DNA of 64,000 bases from an uncultured Paracoccaceae bacterium (GCA_947493335.1 CANLQO010000003.1:62001-126000); one strand, 5' to 3'; positions 38,408 through 48,601 are shown, counted from the first letter of the stretch. Numbers and translations are program-made. Notes: generated by a model not told the origin, from the letters alone.

Positions 38408-40297
38408 TCAAATGCCTTTGCGCTGTTTGGGACGGCTGCTTTCCCAGTCTTCATGGGCCGCTTGCACCTTTGGATTTTGGGTCACATGAGGTGTGCCAAC
38501 TTCCCACCAGGCGTGCCCTTCTGTCGTCCAACCGTCGTAAGGATCAACCTTCATGACAATCACATAAGTTTGGTCGGCGGCCTTGGCACGTGCAAAGGCA
38601 TCGGCGAGCCCTGCCGGGTTGTCGACAGTTTCGGCCAATGCGCCCATGGCGCGGGCGTGCGCCTCAAAATCGACACCGACCTGATGGGTGGCGGTCGGCG
38701 TATCCGCAATGAGATTGTTGAAACTTTCATTGCCGGTGTTGTTCTGAAGCTTGTTGATGACGGCAAAACCACCGTTATCCAACACAAGTACGATCATCTT
38801 TTTCTGCGTCAGAACAGAAGAATAGATGTCGGAGTTCATCAATAGATAGGAACCGTCACCGGTAAAGACGATGGTATCCTGATCCGGCTCTAGTTCGGAT
38901 TGTGCAATTCGCGCACCCCAGCCGCCTGCAATCTCGTAACCCATGCAGGAAAATCCGAACTCAACATCTACCGTGCCCACATCGAGGGTCCGCCAGTTGG
39001 CAGTGACCTCTGCGGGCAAGCCGCCGGCTGCCGCAATCACGCGGTCGCGTGGATCACAGGCTGCGTTTACTGCACCAATGGCTTGCGCGTATGAGGCAGG
39101 GCCGTTGCCGATGCGGGTATTCTCGGCCACGTAGTCATCCCATTTGGCGCGCTCTGCCATCGCCTTTTGGGTCCAGCTTTCAGGTGCAAGGTAGCCGTCC
39201 AACGCATCGCGAAGAGCGATAAGGCCAAGCTTGGCGTCGCCGACGACAGTTGCCGACATGTGTTTGGCAGCATCGTGACGCGCGGCATTCAGACCAATAA
39301 TCTGAGCGTCATGGGCAAAAGCGGTCCAGGATCCGGTGGTGAAATCCTGAAGACGCGTGCCGACGGCAAGGATCACGTCTGCCGCTTCTGCGATGGTATT
39401 GGCACTGTCAGAGCCGGTTACGCCGATCGGCCCGATGTTCAAGTCGTGCGTGGCGACAAGGTTTGCACGACCCGCGATAGTTTCTACGACGGGGATGCTG
39501 TGGCGTTCTGCGAAGTCAGTCAGTTCTTTCACGGCACCCGAATACTGAACACCGCCGCCCGCAATGATCATCGGACGTTTGGCCGATGCCAAGAGGGCCG
39601 CGGCATCTGCGACTTCTGCAACATCAGGGGCCTGTCTGCGGATGCGGTGCACGCGTTCGTTAAAGAACGAAAGTGGATAGTCGTAGGTCCAGCCCTGCAC
39701 GTCTTGAGGCAAACCGATAAATGCGGGGCCGCAATCAACCGGATCCAGCATTGTTGCCAAGGCCGCGGGAAGGGATTGAATGATCTGAGCGGGATGCGTG
39801 ATCCGGTCCCAATACCGGCTTACGGCCTTAAACGCATCGTTCACGCCAAAGGTTGGATTGCCAAAGTGTTCAAGCTGTTGAAGGACCGGATCAGGGAGCC
39901 GGGTCAAAAATGCGTCACCGCATAGCATGAGCATCGGCAAGCGATTTGCGTGGGCCAATGCGGCACTGGTCAACAAATTGGCTGTACCCGGCCCGGCGCT
40001 TGCCGTGCAGAACATAAACCGACGGCGCAGATGTGCCTTCGCATACGCCGCAGCAGCAAAACCCATGCCCTGTTCGTTCTGCCCACGATAGAGCGGCAGC
40101 GCATCCTTGTGATCATAGAGCGCCTCACCCAGACAGGTGACGTTGCCATGCCCAAATATGCCAAATCCGCCGCCGCATACCCGGGTTTTCGCGCCGTCAA
40201 TCTCGATATATTGGGCCGAAAGATAACGCACGATGGCCTGCGCTGTGGTCAATGTCACTGTCTGTTCTGCTTGCGCCACGGTGGCTGCTCCCCCCAC
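38408..40297 (-). CDS. iolD: 3D-(3,5/4)-trihydroxycyclohexane-1,2-dione acylhydrolase (ThDP-dependent)
   Basis: GGGFGIFGHGNVTCLGEAL; FTGDGSYLLMNSDIYSSVLTQKKMIVLVLDNGG. Confidence 0.92.
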   Translation of the reverse strand: MGGAATVAQAEQTVTLTTAQAIVRYLSAQYIEIDGAKTRVCGGGFGIFGHGNVTCLGEALYDHKDALPLYRGQNEQGMGFAAAAYAKAHLRRRFMFCTASAGPGTANLLTSAALAHANRLPMLMLCGDAFLTRLPDPVLQQLEHFGNPTFGVNDAFKAVSRYWDRITHPAQIIQSLPAALATMLDPVDCGPAFIGLPQDVQGWTYDYPLSFFNERVHRIRRQAPDVAEVADAAALLASAKRPMIIAGGGVQYSGAVKELTDFAERHSIPVVETIAGRANLVATHDLNIGPIGVTGSDSANTIAEAADVILAVGTRLQDFTTGSWTAFAHDAQIIGLNAARHDAAKHMSATVVGDAKLGLIALRDALDGYLAPESWTQKAMAERAKWDDYVAENTRIGNGPASYAQAIGAVNAACDPRDRVIAAAGGLPAEVTANWRTLDVGTVDVEFGFSCMGYEIAGGWGARIAQSELEPDQDTIVFTGDGSYLLMNSDIYSSVLTQKKMIVLVLDNGGFAVINKLQNNTGNESFNNLIADTPTATHQVGVDFEAHARAMGALAETVDNPAGLADAFARAKAADQTYVIVMKVDPYDGWTTEGHAWWEVGTPHVTQNPKVQAAHEDWESSRPKQRKGI

Positions 40298-40357
40298 AAT
40301 CCGTCAGGCACGTCGCAAATTGGTATTGACCTGCGCCCCCAAACAAAGATACCCATT

Positions 40358-40373
40358 TTGCAACCGGTTGCAA
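40358..40373. promoter_or_regulatory. LacI-type operator between divergent iolD and the 40400 gene
   Basis: Perfect 16-bp palindrome TTGCAACCGGTTGCAA. Confidence 0.75.
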
Positions 40374-40399
40374 CGACTAATTGCGGGGAGCGAAAATAA

Positions 40400-41503
40400 G
40401 TGGCGGAGATCAGGATCGGCATTGTTGGCGGTGGCTATATGGGCAAGGCCCATTCGGTCGCCTATGCGGCAGTCGGCGGTGTTTTTGATACGCCGCTGCG
40501 CCCGGTACTGGAGATGATCTGCGCATCAACTCCCGCCTCTGCCGAACGGTATCGCAAGGCTTTTGGATTTGCACGCGCAACGGATGATTGGCGTGCGCTG
40601 GTCAACGATGACAAAGTTGATGCGATTGTCATCGCCTCGCCGCAAAGCACGCACCGCGCAATTGCCGAAGCCGCTTTCGCGCTTGGAAAGCCGGTGTTCT
40701 GCGAAAAGCCGCTGGGTGCTACGCTGGATGACAGCCGCGCGATGCTGGCGGCGGCAGAGGCGGCCGACGCCATCCATATGACCGGGTTCAACTACATCCG
40801 CACGCCTGCCTCGCAATACGCGCGGCAATTAATCGCCAAGGGCCGCATTGGCGACGTCACATGGTTTCGCGGCGAACACACCGAAGACTTTTTGGCCGAT
40901 GCCAGCCTGCCCGCCACATGGCGCACGTCAGGCGATGCCAACGGCACGATGGGTGACCTTGCGCCGCACATGATCAACGCCGCGCGCGCGCTGATCGGGC
41001 CGATAACGCAACTGAATGCCGTTGTCGAAACTGTCCACGCGACCCGCCCCGGTGGCACCGTGACGAATGACGATCAGGCGCAGATGATGTGCCGGTTTGA
41101 AAATGGTGCACAGGGGCATCTTTTCTTTAGCCGCGTCGCGACGGGCCGCAAGATGGGCTATGCCTATGAAATCCACGGCACCAAAGGCGCGATCCGTTTT
41201 GATCAGGAAGATCAAAACGCCCTGCATCTGTATACGATGGAAGGACCAGAGGCAGAACGCGGCTTTCGGAAAATTCTGACCGGTCCCGCGCATCCGGACT
41301 ATCTGCCATTCTGTCAGGGCCCCGGACACGGCACTGGTTATCAGGATCAGATCATTATTGAGGCGCATGATTTCCTGCGCGCCATCCACGAAAAACGCAA
41401 CATCTGGCCGACGTTTGCCGAAGGAATGGAGGTCAACCGCGTTGTGGCGGCCGCACTTTCTTCGGCCAAGTCAGGGGCTTGGGTGAACGTCGCAGACTTC
41501 TGA
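40400..41503 (+). CDS. Gfo/Idh/MocA family oxidoreductase (inositol-associated)
   Basis: GTG start; IRIGIVGGGYMGKAHSVAY; FCEKPLGATLDDSRAM. Confidence 0.85.
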   Translation: MAEIRIGIVGGGYMGKAHSVAYAAVGGVFDTPLRPVLEMICASTPASAERYRKAFGFARATDDWRALVNDDKVDAIVIASPQSTHRAIAEAAFALGKPVFCEKPLGATLDDSRAMLAAAEAADAIHMTGFNYIRTPASQYARQLIAKGRIGDVTWFRGEHTEDFLADASLPATWRTSGDANGTMGDLAPHMINAARALIGPITQLNAVVETVHATRPGGTVTNDDQAQMMCRFENGAQGHLFFSRVATGRKMGYAYEIHGTKGAIRFDQEDQNALHLYTMEGPEAERGFRKILTGPAHPDYLPFCQGPGHGTGYQDQIIIEAHDFLRAIHEKRNIWPTFAEGMEVNRVVAAALSSAKSGAWVNVADF

Positions 41504-41519
41504 CAAAAAGGTTGAGAAC

Positions 41520-42416
41520 ATGATCAAGATTGGCAACGCCCCGTGTTCCTGGGGTGTGGAATTTGCGGACGATCCGCGCAATCCCAATTGGCGCAAGGTG
41601 CTGCAGGAAAATGCCAGCGCCGGTTATACAGGGATCGAGCTTGGCCCGGTCGGCTTCATGCCGGAAGACCCGGCAATCCTTTCTGAGGCGCTGGAAGAAT
41701 TTGGCCAAACACTTGTGGGTGGCGTGGTTTTCCGCCCGTTCCATGATGCGGATGCATGGGACGATGTGATGGACGGCGCGGTGCGAACCTGCAAAGCGCT
41801 CAAGGCGCATGGTGCAGAGCATCTTGTACTGATTGACAGCATTTCACCGCGCCGCGCACCAACGGCTGGCCGTGCTGACGAAGCCGAGCAAATGGACAAA
41901 GCTGAATGGGCAGCGTTTCGGGATCGCATCGCCACCGTCGCCAAGATGGGGTCAGAGGACTACGGCCTGACGGTTGGCATGCATGCTCATGCAGGGGGCT
42001 TCATTGATTTTGAGCCAGAGTTGGACCGGCTTCTGAACGAGGTTGACGAAAGCATTCTGAAAATCTGCTTTGATACTGGCCACCACTCCTATGCGGGGTT
42101 CGACCCTGTTGCCTTCATGAAGCGCAACATGGGGCGGATCAGTTACATGCACTTCAAGGACATCGATCCCAAGGTCAAAGCACAGGTCGTCGCCAACCGC
42201 ACGAATTTCTATGACGCCTGCGGACAAGGAATCTTCTGCAATCTGGGTGACGGTGACGTTGATTTCCCCGCAGTGCGGCAGCTGCTGATTGACCATGGCT
42301 TTGACGGCTGGTGCACCGTTGAGCAGGATTGCGACCCTGCGGGCGACACGTCCCCTATTGACGACGCCAAGCTGAATCGCGCCTATCTGCAGTCCATCGG
42401 TTTTGAAGGAGCCTGA
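41520..42416 (+). CDS. Sugar phosphate isomerase/epimerase, IolE-like (inosose dehydratase family)
   Basis: IKIGNAPCSWGVEFADDPRNPNWRKVLQENASAGYTGIELGPVGFMP; FDTGHHSYAGFDPV. Confidence 0.8.
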   Translation: MIKIGNAPCSWGVEFADDPRNPNWRKVLQENASAGYTGIELGPVGFMPEDPAILSEALEEFGQTLVGGVVFRPFHDADAWDDVMDGAVRTCKALKAHGAEHLVLIDSISPRRAPTAGRADEAEQMDKAEWAAFRDRIATVAKMGSEDYGLTVGMHAHAGGFIDFEPELDRLLNEVDESILKICFDTGHHSYAGFDPVAFMKRNMGRISYMHFKDIDPKVKAQVVANRTNFYDACGQGIFCNLGDGDVDFPAVRQLLIDHGFDGWCTVEQDCDPAGDTSPIDDAKLNRAYLQSIGFEGA

Positions 42417-42420
42417 GATC

Positions 42421-43575
42421 ATGACGAAACTCAAATGGGGCATGATTGGCGGCGGCGAAGGCAGCCAGATCGGACCAGCGCATCGTCTGGGTGCGGGACT
42501 GGACGGGCTGTTTGAATTCAGCGCAGGCGCGCTGGATCACAGGGCAGACTATGGCATCGACTACGGCCAGCGCCTTGGCTTGGGTGATCGCGCCTATGGG
42601 TCTTGGCAGGACATGCTGGAAAGTGAGAAGAGGCGCGAAGACCGCGTCGATCTGGTCACGGTCGCTACCCCGAACGCCACACATTTTGAGATCACCAAGG
42701 CCTATCTGGAAAACGGCTTTCACGTTTTGTGTGAGAAGCCGATGACCATGACAGTTGAGGAAGGCGAAGAGATCGTCGAGATCGCCTCAAAAACCGGGAA
42801 AATCTGCGCGGTGAACTATGGCTACACCGGTTATTCGCTGGTCCGCCACATGCGCGCGATGGTCCTGCGCGGCGATATTGGAAAAGTTCGGCTTGTGAAG
42901 GCAGAGTTTGCGCACGGACACCACGCCGACGCCACGGACGCTGATAACCCGCGGGTTCGTTGGCGGTATGATCCGGCGCAGGCTGGTGTCTCTGCCCAAT
43001 TTGCGGACTGCGGCATTCACGCCATGCACATGGCGAGCTTTGTGACCGGGCAAGAAGTCACGACGCTGTCTGCTGACTGCGTGTCCTGTATTGACGTGCG
43101 AACGTTGGAAGACGACGCCATGGTCAATTTCCGCATGGATGGCGGAGCTGTTGGCCGGCTTTGGACCTCGTCCATCGCGATTGGTCGGCAGCATGGGTTG
43201 GGCATTCAGGTTTTCGGTGAAACTGGCGGTCTGCGGTGGAGCCAGGAGCATCCCAACCAACTTTATTATATGCCATTGGGTGAACGCCTGCAGGTGATCG
43301 AGCGGGGCGAGGCAAACCTGTCCCCAGAGGCTGACCGCACGACCCGCGTCACGATCGGACACGCTGAAGGCATGCCGCTGGCCTTTGCGAATATCTACAA
43401 GGACCTGGCCGAGGCCATTTCCGCCCGTAAAGAGGGTCGCCTAATCGACCCGGCAGCAAACCTCTATCCCCGGGCCGAGGATGGTTTGCGATCCATGGCG
43501 GCAGTTGTTGCGGTAGCGCAATCGGGCAAAGAAAACGGTGCGTGGCTTGACGCGCGTCCACCGATGTTCCGCTAG
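42421..43575 (+). CDS. Gfo/Idh/MocA family oxidoreductase (third of the inositol locus)
   Basis: MTKLKWGMIGGGEGSQIGPAHRLGAG; VLCEKPMTMTVEEGEEIVE. Confidence 0.85.
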   Translation: MTKLKWGMIGGGEGSQIGPAHRLGAGLDGLFEFSAGALDHRADYGIDYGQRLGLGDRAYGSWQDMLESEKRREDRVDLVTVATPNATHFEITKAYLENGFHVLCEKPMTMTVEEGEEIVEIASKTGKICAVNYGYTGYSLVRHMRAMVLRGDIGKVRLVKAEFAHGHHADATDADNPRVRWRYDPAQAGVSAQFADCGIHAMHMASFVTGQEVTTLSADCVSCIDVRTLEDDAMVNFRMDGGAVGRLWTSSIAIGRQHGLGIQVFGETGGLRWSQEHPNQLYYMPLGERLQVIERGEANLSPEADRTTRVTIGHAEGMPLAFANIYKDLAEAISARKEGRLIDPAANLYPRAEDGLRSMAAVVAVAQSGKENGAWLDARPPMFR

Positions 43576-43601
43576 TGAAAAGGGCGTCCGGCGACGGGCG
43601 C

Positions 43602-44597
43602 CTATTGCTGCCGCAGGGTCCCGCGCATCACCACAGAACAATCAAAAAGTCGCGCCTGCGGCGGAATGCTCTGATCCTCGACCAGCGCCGCGATCCGCGC
43701 GATAGACGCGGCGATAATGTCTGGGAAGGGATTGTGGATCGTCGTCAGATTGATATTGGCCCAACTGGCCATTTTCATGTCATTGAGGCCAATCAACCCA
43801 ATATCTTCAGGCACCCTTAGTCCAGCAGTTTGCGATGCCGACAGCGCCCCGATGGACAATACGTCATCGCCACAGAAATAGGCCTGGGCTGGCTTTGACT
43901 GCAACAGGCGCGTCATCTCATCATAGCCCGCCTCGAACGAATAGGCGGCAGCAAAACTGGTCGACGCGGTGATGCCCTTGTGGCGCGCAACTTCGGACAG
44001 AAACCCCTTTTCGCGGTCAAGCGTTGATGTCGCCTCTGCCGGGCCCCCCAGAAAGCCCACTTCTGTGTAGCCGTGCGCAATCAGGGTGCGGGCGGCCAGA
44101 CGCCCGGCTGCGATGTTGTCCACGCCAAGTACATCGACCTCGGGATGATTTGCATGGCGACCGAACGAATGCACAACTGGCAACCCAGCATCACGAAACG
44201 CTTTCGCGAATGTAGGCGGCAGTGTGGAAGAGGCGACAATCACCCCGTCCACAGAATACTGCCGCAACATGCGTATCGACGCATTTGGGTCCGTTTCGTC
44301 TGTCAGATTCACCAGCAGGGGGCGGAGATCGCGTTCGTGCAGCCCTCGGGTGAAGAGGTCGAAGACCTCGAGAAAGACCGGATTGTGAAAGTTGTTGGAC
44401 ACAAGACCAATCATTTTGGTCCGCCCGGTTGTCAGCGACGAGGCAAGCGCGTTTGGGCTGTATCCCAGCGCATCGGCAGCTCGCATAACCTTGGATCGAG
44501 TCTTGGCCGAGACTGACGCGCCTTCGGTGTAGGTGCGCGACACTGCCGAGCGTGAGACACCCGCCAGTTCCGCCACATCTTTTAAGGTCACAGCCAT
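43602..44597 (-). CDS. LacI family transcriptional regulator (likely inositol regulon)
   Basis: VTLKDVAELAGVSRSAVSRTYTEGASVSAKTRSKVMRAADALGYSPNALA. Confidence 0.93.
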   Translation of the reverse strand: MAVTLKDVAELAGVSRSAVSRTYTEGASVSAKTRSKVMRAADALGYSPNALASSLTTGRTKMIGLVSNNFHNPVFLEVFDLFTRGLHERDLRPLLVNLTDETDPNASIRMLRQYSVDGVIVASSTLPPTFAKAFRDAGLPVVHSFGRHANHPEVDVLGVDNIAAGRLAARTLIAHGYTEVGFLGGPAEATSTLDREKGFLSEVARHKGITASTSFAAAYSFEAGYDEMTRLLQSKPAQAYFCGDDVLSIGALSASQTAGLRVPEDIGLIGLNDMKMASWANINLTTIHNPFPDIIAASIARIAALVEDQSIPPQARLFDCSVVMRGTLRQQ

Positions 44598-44603
44598 CCC
44601 GAC

Positions 44604-44804
44604 CTAGTCTTCGGAACCGGCGTTATAGTCAATAGTGCTGAACTGCCGCGCGCAGAACGCGCTGATCCCGACAAACAGACATCCCCAAAAAACCTCACCC
44701 GCCGAAAACTCGATCAGACCCCAAATTGCCGTTACCACGACGATCGAAACCCGGATCCAGATCGGGGCGAAAAACGGGTCTCCGAGGTTGAGGAATTTCT
44801 TCAT
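44604..44804 (-). CDS. Small membrane protein inside the inositol ABC operon
   Basis: 66 aa with TM segments; start codon overlaps the ATPase stop (ATGA-type coupling). Confidence 0.65.
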   Translation of the reverse strand: MKKFLNLGDPFFAPIWIRVSIVVVTAIWGLIEFSAGEVFWGCLFVGISAFCARQFSTIDYNAGSED

Positions 44805-45583
44805 GCAGCCCCTTCGAATTCGGCTCCGGTTTTGGCACCGGTGATATAGCTAACGACATCTTCGCCGGTGATTGTCTCGTTCTTGATGTCGAGATTTGCG
44901 CAAATGCGCCCGCGCCGGAAAACAACGACACGGTCCACTAGATCAAAGACCTGCCGCATGTTGTGGGAGACAAGGATCAGGCTCTCGCCCTGCTCCTTCA
45001 GCGTTCGGATGATGTTTTCGACCTGCGCGGTTTCCTGCACACCCAATGCAGCTGTTGGTTCGTCCATAATCGTCAGCTTGGAATGGAAAGTTGCAGCACG
45101 GGCGATAGCCACACACTGTCGCTGACCGCCTGACATGTTCTGGATCGTGTTGCGGATGTTGGGAATTTTCACGCCGGTCTTGTTCAGACCATCAATCGTT
45201 TCCTTGCGCATCTGCTTGTAGTCGAGAAACCGGAACGGACCGAGCCAGTCAAACCGCGTCTTTTCCCGCCCCAAGAACAGATTGTCCGGCACGTCGAGAT
45301 GGTCCGCGAGCGCGAGCGTCTGAAACACAGCCTCAATTCCGGCTTCGCGGGCATCAAGCGGGCCCGCGAAATCCACCTCTTCCCCATCAAAAACGACTGT
45401 GCCCCGCGTGCGCTGTTCGACTCCAGTGATCTGACGCACGAAGGTCGATTTGCCAGCGCCGTTATCGCCCATGATTGCCACGTGTTCGCCCTTGCGCAGG
45501 ACAAAATCCGCGCCCTCCAGGGCATGCACACCGCCGTAGTATTTCGTCAGATCGCGCGTCTCGAGGATGATATCATTGCTCAT
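44801..45583 (-). CDS. Ribose/inositol-type ABC transporter ATPase
   Basis: MGDNGAGKSTFVRQITGVE; MSGGQRQCVAIARAATFHSKLTIMDEPTAALG. Start moved to MSNDI. Confidence 0.9.
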   Translation of the reverse strand: MSNDIILETRDLTKYYGGVHALEGADFVLRKGEHVAIMGDNGAGKSTFVRQITGVEQRTRGTVVFDGEEVDFAGPLDAREAGIEAVFQTLALADHLDVPDNLFLGREKTRFDWLGPFRFLDYKQMRKETIDGLNKTGVKIPNIRNTIQNMSGGQRQCVAIARAATFHSKLTIMDEPTAALGVQETAQVENIIRTLKEQGESLILVSHNMRQVFDLVDRVVVFRRGRICANLDIKNETITGEDVVSYITGAKTGAEFEGAA

Positions 45584-45596
45584 CGTTCTGCCCCCT

Positions 45597-46676
45597 CTAA
45601 GCCTTGGTGCCGGATTTTTGTCGCCATTGGTCAAGAAGGACCGCGGCTATGATGATCCCGCCCATGGCCATCAGCTGATAGGACCCATCAAGTTTGATAT
45701 AGGTGAAGCCGGATCGTATCACGCCCAGCACCATAGCGCCCAGAACCGTGCCGATGATCGACCCGCGTCCCCCCTGCAACGAGATGCCGCCGATGACTGC
45801 CATCGCAATCGCGAAGAGTTCATAAAACTCGCCCATTCCTGCCTGCGCCGTGGCGCTTTTGGCGCTCAGCACGATCCCGGCAAAGGCCGCCAGCGTCGAG
45901 GCGATTGTGTAAACCAAAATCTTGTGGCGGCGCACATTGATGCCCGACATCCGCGCTGCGTCCTCGTTCGACCCAATCGCATAGGTGTGCTTTCCGTACA
46001 CCGTGTAGCGCAGGATGATGTGGAACAGCACGGCCAGCAGCAGGAACCAAACCACCGGCATCATATCTGATCCGATGAACTTGAATCCTTCCGTCGGGAA
46101 CGACACCGGTCGACCGGCTGTCCACCACAGCGCAATCCCCCGACAGATCAGGAACATTCCAAGTGTCGCGATGAAAGGCGGAATGCGAAAGACGGCGATG
46201 AAAGTACCGTTGATGGCCCCAATCATGGCACCAAAGGCAAGGCCCACAATCACCGGGACAATCACCGGTAAATCCATAGCCCACAGACCGAACACTGCCT
46301 TGGGATTGGGATTGCCGTTGACCAGTTCCGTCTGGGCAAAAGACATGGCAATCATCGCCGTCGCAGCCACCAACGGCCCCGAACTTAGGTCGATCCCGCC
46401 AGAGATAATGACCTGCGTCACGCCCAGCGCAATGATGCCGATGATTGCGACCTGCAGAATGATAATCTTCAGCCGGGCCTCGTTGAAAATTGTGTCAAAC
46501 CGGTCGTTTGTATCAAAGAGAAAGCTTTGCCCGCGCATATAGGGCAAGGCCTGCCCCAGCACTTCAAAGATCACGATGATCAGAATCAGCGCGAGGAAAA
46601 TATTGATCTCGTTTGGCCAGCGTCGCTTCGATTTATCGAACTTCAGGCCGCCGGTGCCTTCGGACGTATCCGTCAT
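45597..46676 (-). CDS. Ribose/inositol-type ABC transporter permease
   Basis: IISGGIDLSSGPLVAATAM; GLAFGAMIGAINGTFIAVFRIPPFIATLGMFLICRGIAL. Confidence 0.9.
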   Translation of the reverse strand: MTDTSEGTGGLKFDKSKRRWPNEINIFLALILIIVIFEVLGQALPYMRGQSFLFDTNDRFDTIFNEARLKIIILQVAIIGIIALGVTQVIISGGIDLSSGPLVAATAMIAMSFAQTELVNGNPNPKAVFGLWAMDLPVIVPVIVGLAFGAMIGAINGTFIAVFRIPPFIATLGMFLICRGIALWWTAGRPVSFPTEGFKFIGSDMMPVVWFLLLAVLFHIILRYTVYGKHTYAIGSNEDAARMSGINVRRHKILVYTIASTLAAFAGIVLSAKSATAQAGMGEFYELFAIAMAVIGGISLQGGRGSIIGTVLGAMVLGVIRSGFTYIKLDGSYQLMAMGGIIIAAVLLDQWRQKSGTKA

Positions 46677-46701
46677 GCGCTCTCTCCCGGTTGGTCTTGT
46701 C

Positions 46702-46737
46702 AAAAAGGGGCGGCACCCTTGGTTTTGGTGCCGCCCC
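46702..46737 (-). terminator. Intrinsic terminator between binding-protein and permease genes (minus strand)
   Basis: Reverse strand GGGGCGGCACC AAAACCAAGG GTGCCGCCCC TTTTT. Confidence 0.75.
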
Positions 46738-46761
46738 GCTGCATTGCGTTTCAGCTATGGA

Positions 46762-47700
46762 TTAGTTCTTGTCGAGGAACTCATCCATGTTTTCGGGCGT
46801 CACCAGCTTGAACGGGATGTAGACCTTCTGGTCGACGGTTTCGCCGTTCGCCAGCGCAATCGCCGTGTTGACAGAGCCTGCACCCTGGCCAAAGGCGTCC
46901 TGGAACACGGTCACGTCATAGTCGCCAGCCTGCATTGCAACCAGCGCGTCCTGAGACGCGTCAACGCCGCCAACCTGTACATCGGCCATATCCATCCCGG
47001 CGGCTTTCATCGCCTGAATGGCGCCGATGGCCATTTCGTCATTGTTGGCCAGAACAAAGTCAAATGGCTCGCCCGATGACATCCAGTTCGTCATCAAGTC
47101 CTGCGCTTCGTCGCGCGACCAGTTCGCTGTCTGCTCGTCGATGATGGTCATGAAGTTACACATATCCATGCCGATCACGTCATAGACGTCCTTGGACCGT
47201 TGCACGGCGGCCTGATTGGAAAGCTGACCGTTCATCAGATATCCGGTTGCTCCACCAGCCTTGCCCTCTGCACGCAGGTTGTTGCAAACCTGGAATGCCG
47301 ACAGGGTGCCAGACTCGATCTCGTTAGAGGCCACAAACGCTTGGGTCGGCGGAAGTTCGTTAACATTGTCCGGCTCACGGTTCACAAACACCAGTGGCGT
47401 ATCGCCAGCGGCTTCGGTGATCGCTGCACCTGCCGATGTGTCAACGATGTTCACGATGATCGCGTCAACGCCGGAAGCGACGAAGTTGCGCACTTGGTCG
47501 ATCTGCTTTGCCAAATCGTCGGTCGCGTCTTCCATTTGCAAGTTCACGCCATCAAGGCTAGCGGCATGCTCGGTCATACCGTTGCGCATGACGGTCAGCC
47601 AGTTGTCGTCGAAACGAGAGATCGTCGCGCCGATTTCCTGCGCCATTGCTGAGGTGCCCATCAGGGCGATAAGGCCAGCGGCCATATAGGTCTTTTTCAT
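46762..47700 (-). CDS. Periplasmic sugar (inositol?)-binding protein, family 4/ribose type
   Basis: Signal peptide MKKTYMAAGLIALMGTSAMAQ; periplasmic-binding-protein fold motifs DAIIVNIVDTSAGAAITEAAGDTPLVFVNREP. Confidence 0.88.
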   Translation of the reverse strand: MKKTYMAAGLIALMGTSAMAQEIGATISRFDDNWLTVMRNGMTEHAASLDGVNLQMEDATDDLAKQIDQVRNFVASGVDAIIVNIVDTSAGAAITEAAGDTPLVFVNREPDNVNELPPTQAFVASNEIESGTLSAFQVCNNLRAEGKAGGATGYLMNGQLSNQAAVQRSKDVYDVIGMDMCNFMTIIDEQTANWSRDEAQDLMTNWMSSGEPFDFVLANNDEMAIGAIQAMKAAGMDMADVQVGGVDASQDALVAMQAGDYDVTVFQDAFGQGAGSVNTAIALANGETVDQKVYIPFKLVTPENMDEFLDKN

Positions 47701-47782
47701 TGGTTTCCTCCCAAGATCGTGCCCGGCGCACGCATGATTTTGACCGGGTCCCTTCTGTCGAAGGGCGTTTCTTCAAGACTCC

Positions 47783-48601
47783 TCACATCACCCTTTCGGT
47801 GATTGCAGAAGCGATGAAAGCTATGGATAAAGACAGGTCCGTTTTGGGATCTGCCAGCGAATGAACGGCGGGCGCGAAAGCCTCAAAAGAAAATGGACCG
47901 CGGTAGCCCTGTGCCCTAAGCAGTTTGACCTGCGCAACGGTGCCCAAACGGTCGTCATCTGTGACGAGTCCGCGATCATGATCTGCAAACTCCACGACCG
48001 GGCCAGCCGGATTTGACACACCCGAGATATGCACAATTTGCGTAATGTCGGGATAGAAGTCGGTCTCTTCGGCCAACGCGTGGTGGAATGTATCATGCAC
48101 CAAGGCAAAACATTCCGGGCGCCCCAGATCGTCCAAAACACGCTCAACATCAGCTTTGTAGCGCAGGCTGCTATACGGAAAGCCAAGCGGTTCGATCAGC
48201 GCCTTGATACCGCTGTCCTGCACAATCGGCTGCAGCGCCGCGAGCGCCGTTTTCAGCAAGCGACGCTGGACGACGCGGCGGACAGGACCGGTTTCAATGC
48301 GGGGGATCAGGACAATCGCCTCGGCCCCGCTTTGCCGCGCCAGATCACTTAGCGCCAGAACTTCCGATCGGACTCGATCCGAGTTGTCGTTGAATCCGTA
48401 AACCTCGGCCAAGGCAAGAATGCGAAGTCCCGCGCGCGTGGCAGCGTCCTTTGCTTCATCCGGCGCCAAGTCGCCAAATAGCGGGGTTTTGAGGTCATTG
48501 CGCAATTCCACGCCGACGCAATCCAATGACTTTGCCATATTCAGAACAGCCAGTGTTCCCGCGTTTGGCACGCTCATATGGTTCAGACCCATTGGCAACA
48601 T
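47783..48601 (-). CDS. Sugar phosphate isomerase/epimerase TIM-barrel protein
   Basis: FALVHDTFHHALAEETDFYPDITQIVHISGVSN; the 48670 ATG lies inside the LacI operator, so a downstream start (for example 48601) is proposed. Confidence 0.75.
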   Translation of the reverse strand: MLPMGLNHMSVPNAGTLAVLNMAKSLDCVGVELRNDLKTPLFGDLAPDEAKDAATRAGLRILALAEVYGFNDNSDRVRSEVLALSDLARQSGAEAIVLIPRIETGPVRRVVQRRLLKTALAALQPIVQDSGIKALIEPLGFPYSSLRYKADVERVLDDLGRPECFALVHDTFHHALAEETDFYPDITQIVHISGVSNPAGPVVEFADHDRGLVTDDDRLGTVAQVKLLRAQGYRGPFSFEAFAPAVHSLADPKTDLSLSIAFIASAITERVM

